Shown here in pieces: positions 32,432 through 34,478 of a stretch of DNA of 34,478 bases. A program made the position numbers and the translations under genes. Origin of the DNA: Planctomycetota bacterium (lineage in GTDB: Bacteria; Planctomycetota; Brocadiia; Brocadiales; Brocadiaceae); contig JACPHJ010000108.1 in NCBI GenBank assembly GCA_016188675.1, forward strand, positions 9,892 through 44,369, given 5' to 3'. Each line of letters opens with the position of its first letter. The stretch's first letter is position 1. The notes below the pieces were generated by a model, which did no database searches, was not told the origin of the DNA, and saw nothing but the letters and a program-made list of their open reading frames with translations.

Positions 32432-32825
32432 TTTTCTCTGCCTCTTTGCGGTGAACATCTACTTTTTCTATTTCTTCGATAATCCTTTTGATGCCTTCTC
32501 TTTTTTCAAGGATACCCTGGAATATGTCATATTCTGCGGGCGTAAAGAAAAAGGTTAAAAACGGCCTGAAGAACACCATCATCTGGCTTCCGATGTAATT
32601 GAGCGGTTGTGTACATTCGAGAAACATCGTGGCCGGAAGCGTAAGTTTCCTCTTCTGGATTACAGTAACCAGCTTCAAAATAACGGCTCGTTCCTTTTCG
32701 CTCAACGGTTCATTTTCCTTAGATGTTCCGGTACTGAAGGCATGTTTGAACTCCTGCCTGATTGATTCCGCATTAACCTTCGGAAAACGGGAACAAATTT
32801 TTGAAAAAAAGTTTTGTAAATACAT
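32421..32825 (-). CDS. small helical protein upstream of the GlmL-like gene
   Basis: A 134-residue soluble protein of unknown function. The central stretch LTLPATMFLECTQPLNYIGSQMMVFFRPFLTFFFTPAEYDIFQGILEKREGIKRIIEEIEK (split here only for description) holds a near-hydrophobic, possibly membrane-apposed helix followed by a charged coiled helix. I recall similar small proteins beside GlmL-like genes in other bacteria, which is weak evidence. The same strand and an 84-bp gap to the GlmL ATG suggest an operon. The C-terminal residues overlap a GTGACGGGTGACG repeat, so the native end may have been altered. Confidence 0.65.
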   Translation of the reverse strand: MYLQNFFSKICSRFPKVNAESIRQEFKHAFSTGTSKENEPLSEKERAVILKLVTVIQKRKLTLPATMFLECTQPLNYIGSQMMVFFRPFLTFFFTPAEYDIFQGILEKREGIKRIIEEIEKVDVHRKEAEKSDG

Positions 32826-32871
32826 ATCCAGAATGAATCAAAAAAGCAAGAAGAAATTCTTTCTGCCTTCT

Positions 32872-33022
32872 CACACAAAGCCGCAAAGTCACAAAGATTT
32901 ATAGTATATCCCCATAAATCAGGCCTTCGGCGACTTTTTCAATGTAGAGCGACGAGGCTCGTCGCACTACAACCGCAACATTGAAATTCCTTGTGCCTTT
33001 GTGTCTTTGTGTCTTTGTGTGA
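32872..33022. repeat. CACAAAG inverted repeat enclosing a GTAG/CTAC palindrome
   Basis: CACACAAAGCCGCAAAG (from 32872) is answered by CTTTGTGTCTTTGTGTG near 33003-33022. Inside lie the short repeat AGTCGCCGAAGGCC (complement, 32916-32935) and the palindrome at 32944-32970 (GTAG, GCGACGAG/CTCGTCGC, CTAC). One element appears to be nested in another. Confidence 0.55.
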
Positions 33023-33030
33023 CTTCTTCT

Positions 33031-33153
33031 TTAATCTTCAACAAACACAATCCTTCTGCTCGACTTCTTCATCTCAATTTCAATGTCTGCCTCTTCGCCT
33101 TCTTCAAGTGTTATTGATTGCTTGACTGTCAGTTGTAGTTTGGGAGACACCAT
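33031..33153 (-). CDS. 40-residue ORF, possible small antitoxin
   Basis: ATG at 33153 opens 40 codons (begins MVSPKLQLTVKQSITLEEG; ends KKSSRRIVFVED) with stop TAA at 33031-33033. Strand-rich with an acidic middle (EEGEEADIEIE), it resembles short beta-sheet antitoxins (AbrB/DUF104-like), but no family can be fixed. AAGGA lies rather far upstream. It sits in the toxin-antitoxin-like island, after repeat copy 1, on the same strand. Confidence 0.45.
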   Translation of the reverse strand: MVSPKLQLTVKQSITLEEGEEADIEIEMKKSSRRIVFVED

Positions 33154-33190
33154 ACTTAATCAATCTTCCTTAATGTCAGTCGAGGGTTAA

Positions 33191-33251
33191 ACTTCATTTA
33201 TCAATTTCAACCTTTCTCGCAGCCTTTGTTGAAACATTCCATGAAGTTTTT
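33191..33251 (-). repeat. TA-island direct repeat, copy 1
   Basis: Directly downstream of the DUF4926-like gene. Read on the minus strand it has an open frame KTSWNVSTKAARKVEIDK followed by TGA. Copies 2 and 3 are at 33890-33954 and 34169-34217. Confidence 0.75.
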
Positions 33252-33260
33252 CTACTGAAT

Positions 33261-33497
33261 TTATGCAGACTGCAGGGAGATATTTCGGACATGCAGTATC
33301 TCTCTACTGTTCATCGTTCTGATACCGGCATGAGTTAGAGTAATTACTGCAATCGTTCGTCCATCGGCTGATACAAATTCAACTTCATATGCCTTGCCAT
33401 CTCCATAACAGTGCACAACCGTCCCTATGTCTCCTTCCTTTAGTCTATATTCCTCAATATCGTGTACCAGCACCACTGTATCTAATTCTTTAATCAT
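33261..33497 (-). CDS. DUF4926-like protein
   Basis: A 78-residue beta-rich protein. IKELDTVVLVHDIEEYRLKEGDIGTVVHCYGDGKAYEVEFVSADGRTIAVITL matches the DUF4926 pattern (D.V.L..D....L..GD.GTVV..Y.DG.AYEVEF). Proteins of this type are found next to a larger partner and are often viewed as antitoxin or immunity partners. The ATG overlaps the end of the DUF6883-like gene by 8 bp, so the two are translationally coupled. A repeat copy follows the stop within 10 bp. Confidence 0.78.
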   Translation of the reverse strand: MIKELDTVVLVHDIEEYRLKEGDIGTVVHCYGDGKAYEVEFVSADGRTIAVITLTHAGIRTMNSREILHVRNISLQSA

Positions 33498-33846
33498 AGC
33501 CCAAATCTCCTTTCATAATGGGATATGCTGTTACAAAACGCGGACGGGATTGTCCTTTATCAATAATCCAAATTGTCCGCACCCTAACAGTTTTCCCTAT
33601 CGGCGTTTGAAGCAACCCATCTATAATATATTTCACACCATGCAATGATAATACTTCTTCCTGCACATCCTCCGTATGGACAATACTTAACAATCCTTGT
33701 TTTAATAAATTAGTATTTGTTTCATTAAAGCCGAACGAACGGAAGAATTTAGCCTTGGATTTCCCAATAGGGTGTGTTTCTGAAAGCAGATAATCCTTGA
33801 TCTTTAAAAGAGAAATATATGCCCTTTCTGTATCAGGAAGTCTCAT
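33490..33846 (-). CDS. DUF6883-like protein, partner of DUF4926
   Basis: A 118-residue protein. HPIGKSKAKFFRSFGFN (about 25-41), HGVKYIIDGLLQTPIGKTVRVRTIWII and RPRFVTAYP are the DUF6883 hallmark segments (KARFF..GF, KY.V.G.L..P.G..V..VW, TAYP). The family is usually paired with DUF4926 and is a candidate toxin or colicin-like nuclease relative. No catalytic residue is established. It starts at ATG 33846, 44 bp after repeat copy 2, and overlaps the DUF4926-like gene by 8 bp. Confidence 0.75.
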   Translation of the reverse strand: MRLPDTERAYISLLKIKDYLLSETHPIGKSKAKFFRSFGFNETNTNLLKQGLLSIVHTEDVQEEVLSLHGVKYIIDGLLQTPIGKTVRVRTIWIIDKGQSRPRFVTAYPIMKGDLGYD

Positions 33847-33889
33847 TTATCCCTCTGAAACATGTTTTAGAAGAAGTCGAGTGCCTACC

Positions 33890-33954
33890 ATCATTTATCA
33901 ATTTCAACCTTCCTCGCAACCTTTATTGAGACATTGCATGAAGTTTTCCTAAAA
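33890..33954 (-). repeat. TA-island direct repeat, copy 2
   Basis: Upstream of the DUF6883-like gene. The minus-strand frame reads KTSCNVSIKVARKVEIDK then TGA. It shares CATTTATCAATTTCAACC and CATGAAGTTTT with copy 1. Confidence 0.75.
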
Positions 33955-33990
33955 GTTTCTCTCTCTGCATTTCCGGTAAAAACTTTTTCA

Positions 33991-34047
33991 GTAATGGCAA
34001 GGCACGCCTTGCCACTACGAGCCAATTCCGGCTCGTTTGGTCAGTAG
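33991..34047 (+). repeat. palindromic element family I, diverged copy
   Basis: GTAATGGCAAGGCA/CGCCTTGCCACTAC (33991-34018, imperfect) followed by CGAGCCAATTCCGGCTCGTTTGG. It aligns with 11729-11785, including the CCG..TCGTT tail. Confidence 0.7.
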
Positions 34048-34048
34048 C

Positions 34049-34140
34049 TGTAGGTTGGGTTGAGGAACGAAACCCAACAATTCAATCAATGCCGTAATCT
34101 GTTTTTGTTGGGTTTCACTTTCGTTCAACCCAACCTTACA
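34049..34140. repeat. GTAGGTTGGGTT inverted-repeat element
   Basis: Outer arms GTAGGTTGGGTTGA (34050-34063) and TCAACCCAACC-TTAC (34125-34139), inner arms GAAACCCAACA/TGTTGGGTTTC (34070-34080 and 34106-34116). It matches a non-autonomous repeat type common in many bacterial genomes. No ORF. Confidence 0.7.
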
Positions 34141-34168
34141 AAACTATTTCCGCAAAGATCGATGGTCA

Positions 34169-34217
34169 GACCTTCCTCGCAGCCTTCATGGAGACATTCC
34201 ACGAAGTTTTCCTAAAA
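34169..34217 (-). repeat. TA-island direct repeat, copy 3
   Basis: Lies 10 bp downstream of hicA. The minus-strand frame reads KTSWNVSMKAARKV then TGA. It shares CCTTCCTCGCAGCCTT and GAAGTTTTCCTAAAA with the other copies. Confidence 0.75.
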
Positions 34218-34226
34218 TTCCCTCCT

Positions 34227-34466
34227 TTACATCAACAGATCTTCTATCTCTTCGTCTGTAAAGCCAAATTGCCGAAAAATGCGAAGCACATAGGGAGGCG
34301 ATAATTCTCCCGCACCCATATCAATAGGAACAACTCTTTTTTTGCCTTCGCAATATCGAACATATAATTGATGGTCGCCTTTGCCTGTTCTATAAAAGTT
34401 ACACCCTCCACGCCTTAAAAGTCGAATTAATTCTTTTGGTTTAAGGGAGGGGATATTCTTAGGCAT
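34227..34466 (-). CDS. hicA: HicA-type toxin (mRNA interferase)
   Basis: A 79-residue YcfA/HicA protein with a dsRBD-like alpha-beta-beta-beta-alpha fold: LKPKELIRLLRRGGCNFYRTGKGDHQLYVRY, with the catalytic-type histidine in GDHQLY (His32), then KRVVPIDMGAGELSPPYVLRIFRQFGFTDEEIEDLL. HicA cleaves mRNA and is neutralised by HicB. No HicB lies downstream. If present it must be encoded upstream, beyond the right edge (only 12 bp remain). ATG at 34466 is the start. Repeat copy 3 follows the stop. Confidence 0.88.
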   Translation of the reverse strand: MPKNIPSLKPKELIRLLRRGGCNFYRTGKGDHQLYVRYCEGKKRVVPIDMGAGELSPPYVLRIFRQFGFTDEEIEDLLM

Positions 34467-34478
34467 ACAATGCCCTTA

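Overview
The window most resembles chromosomal DNA of an anammox-type planctomycete (Brocadiales; Brocadia/Jettenia/Kuenenia-like). This is inferred, not proven. The support is a 5'-truncated octaheme hydroxylamine-oxidoreductase-like cytochrome at the left edge, an Amt ammonium channel, many TPR proteins, a GlmL-type ASKHA cluster, moderate GC, and intergenic spaces loaded with short palindromic repeats. No rRNA, tRNA, complete insertion sequence or CRISPR array was recognised by reading.

Layout. 1-700: C-terminal part of the HAO-like cytochrome. 920-1260: lone YgiT/MqsA-type zinc-finger protein. 1370-4871: an AT-rich island with a 56-codon ORF, a two-hairpin leader, a reverse transcriptase with a helical C-terminal half, and an 11-bp-overlapping family A DNA polymerase. 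The RT resembles bacterial 'unknown group'/Abi defence RTs. The RT-PolA pair is the best candidate for an unusual system. 5171-5641: small exported protein. 5642-6521: repeat-rich spacer with a 54-codon gene remnant. 6522-8578 (-): TPR membrane protein whose 5' end has been damaged by a deletion/frameshift. 8579-10037 (-): pstB-phoU behind four TGTTAA repeats at exact 11-bp spacing (a Pho-box-like array). 10156-13480 (-): molybdate locus modE-mop-modA-modB-modC, with a palindromic operator at the modE start and repeat elements at both ends of modA. 13807-15836 (+): site-2 protease and mnmA. 15891-20210 (+): giant sacsin-like GHKL ATPase with a C-terminal PD-(D/E)xK-like nuclease domain. Its ATPase motifs appear in rearranged order and an in-frame TAG cuts off a coding-looking tail. 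20342-21650: lipoprotein, an antitoxin/PIN-toxin pair and a gene fragment. 21753-28886 (-): M4-like metallopeptidase, exported TPR protein with amt, RRM RNA-binding protein, and a peptidoglycan-amidase lipoprotein. 29248-32825 (-): GlmL/MutL-family protein with a barrel-sandwich/KOW protein and a small conserved partner, but no B12 mutase beside them. 33031-34466 (-): toxin-antitoxin-like island (40-aa ORF, DUF4926/DUF6883-like pair, HicA) interleaved with three copies of a roughly 50-65 bp repeat.

How it fits together. The minus-strand core is housekeeping: phosphate and molybdate uptake with their own regulatory sites, and ammonium uptake. Defence-like accessory genes (RT-PolA, GHKL-nuclease, PIN and HicA modules) are inserted around it. 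Throughout, intergenic palindromes share outer GTAG/CTAC arms but carry different, still self-complementary inner arms. In places these repeats have become the start or stop region of genes (modA, the 5807 remnant, the 134-aa partner gene).
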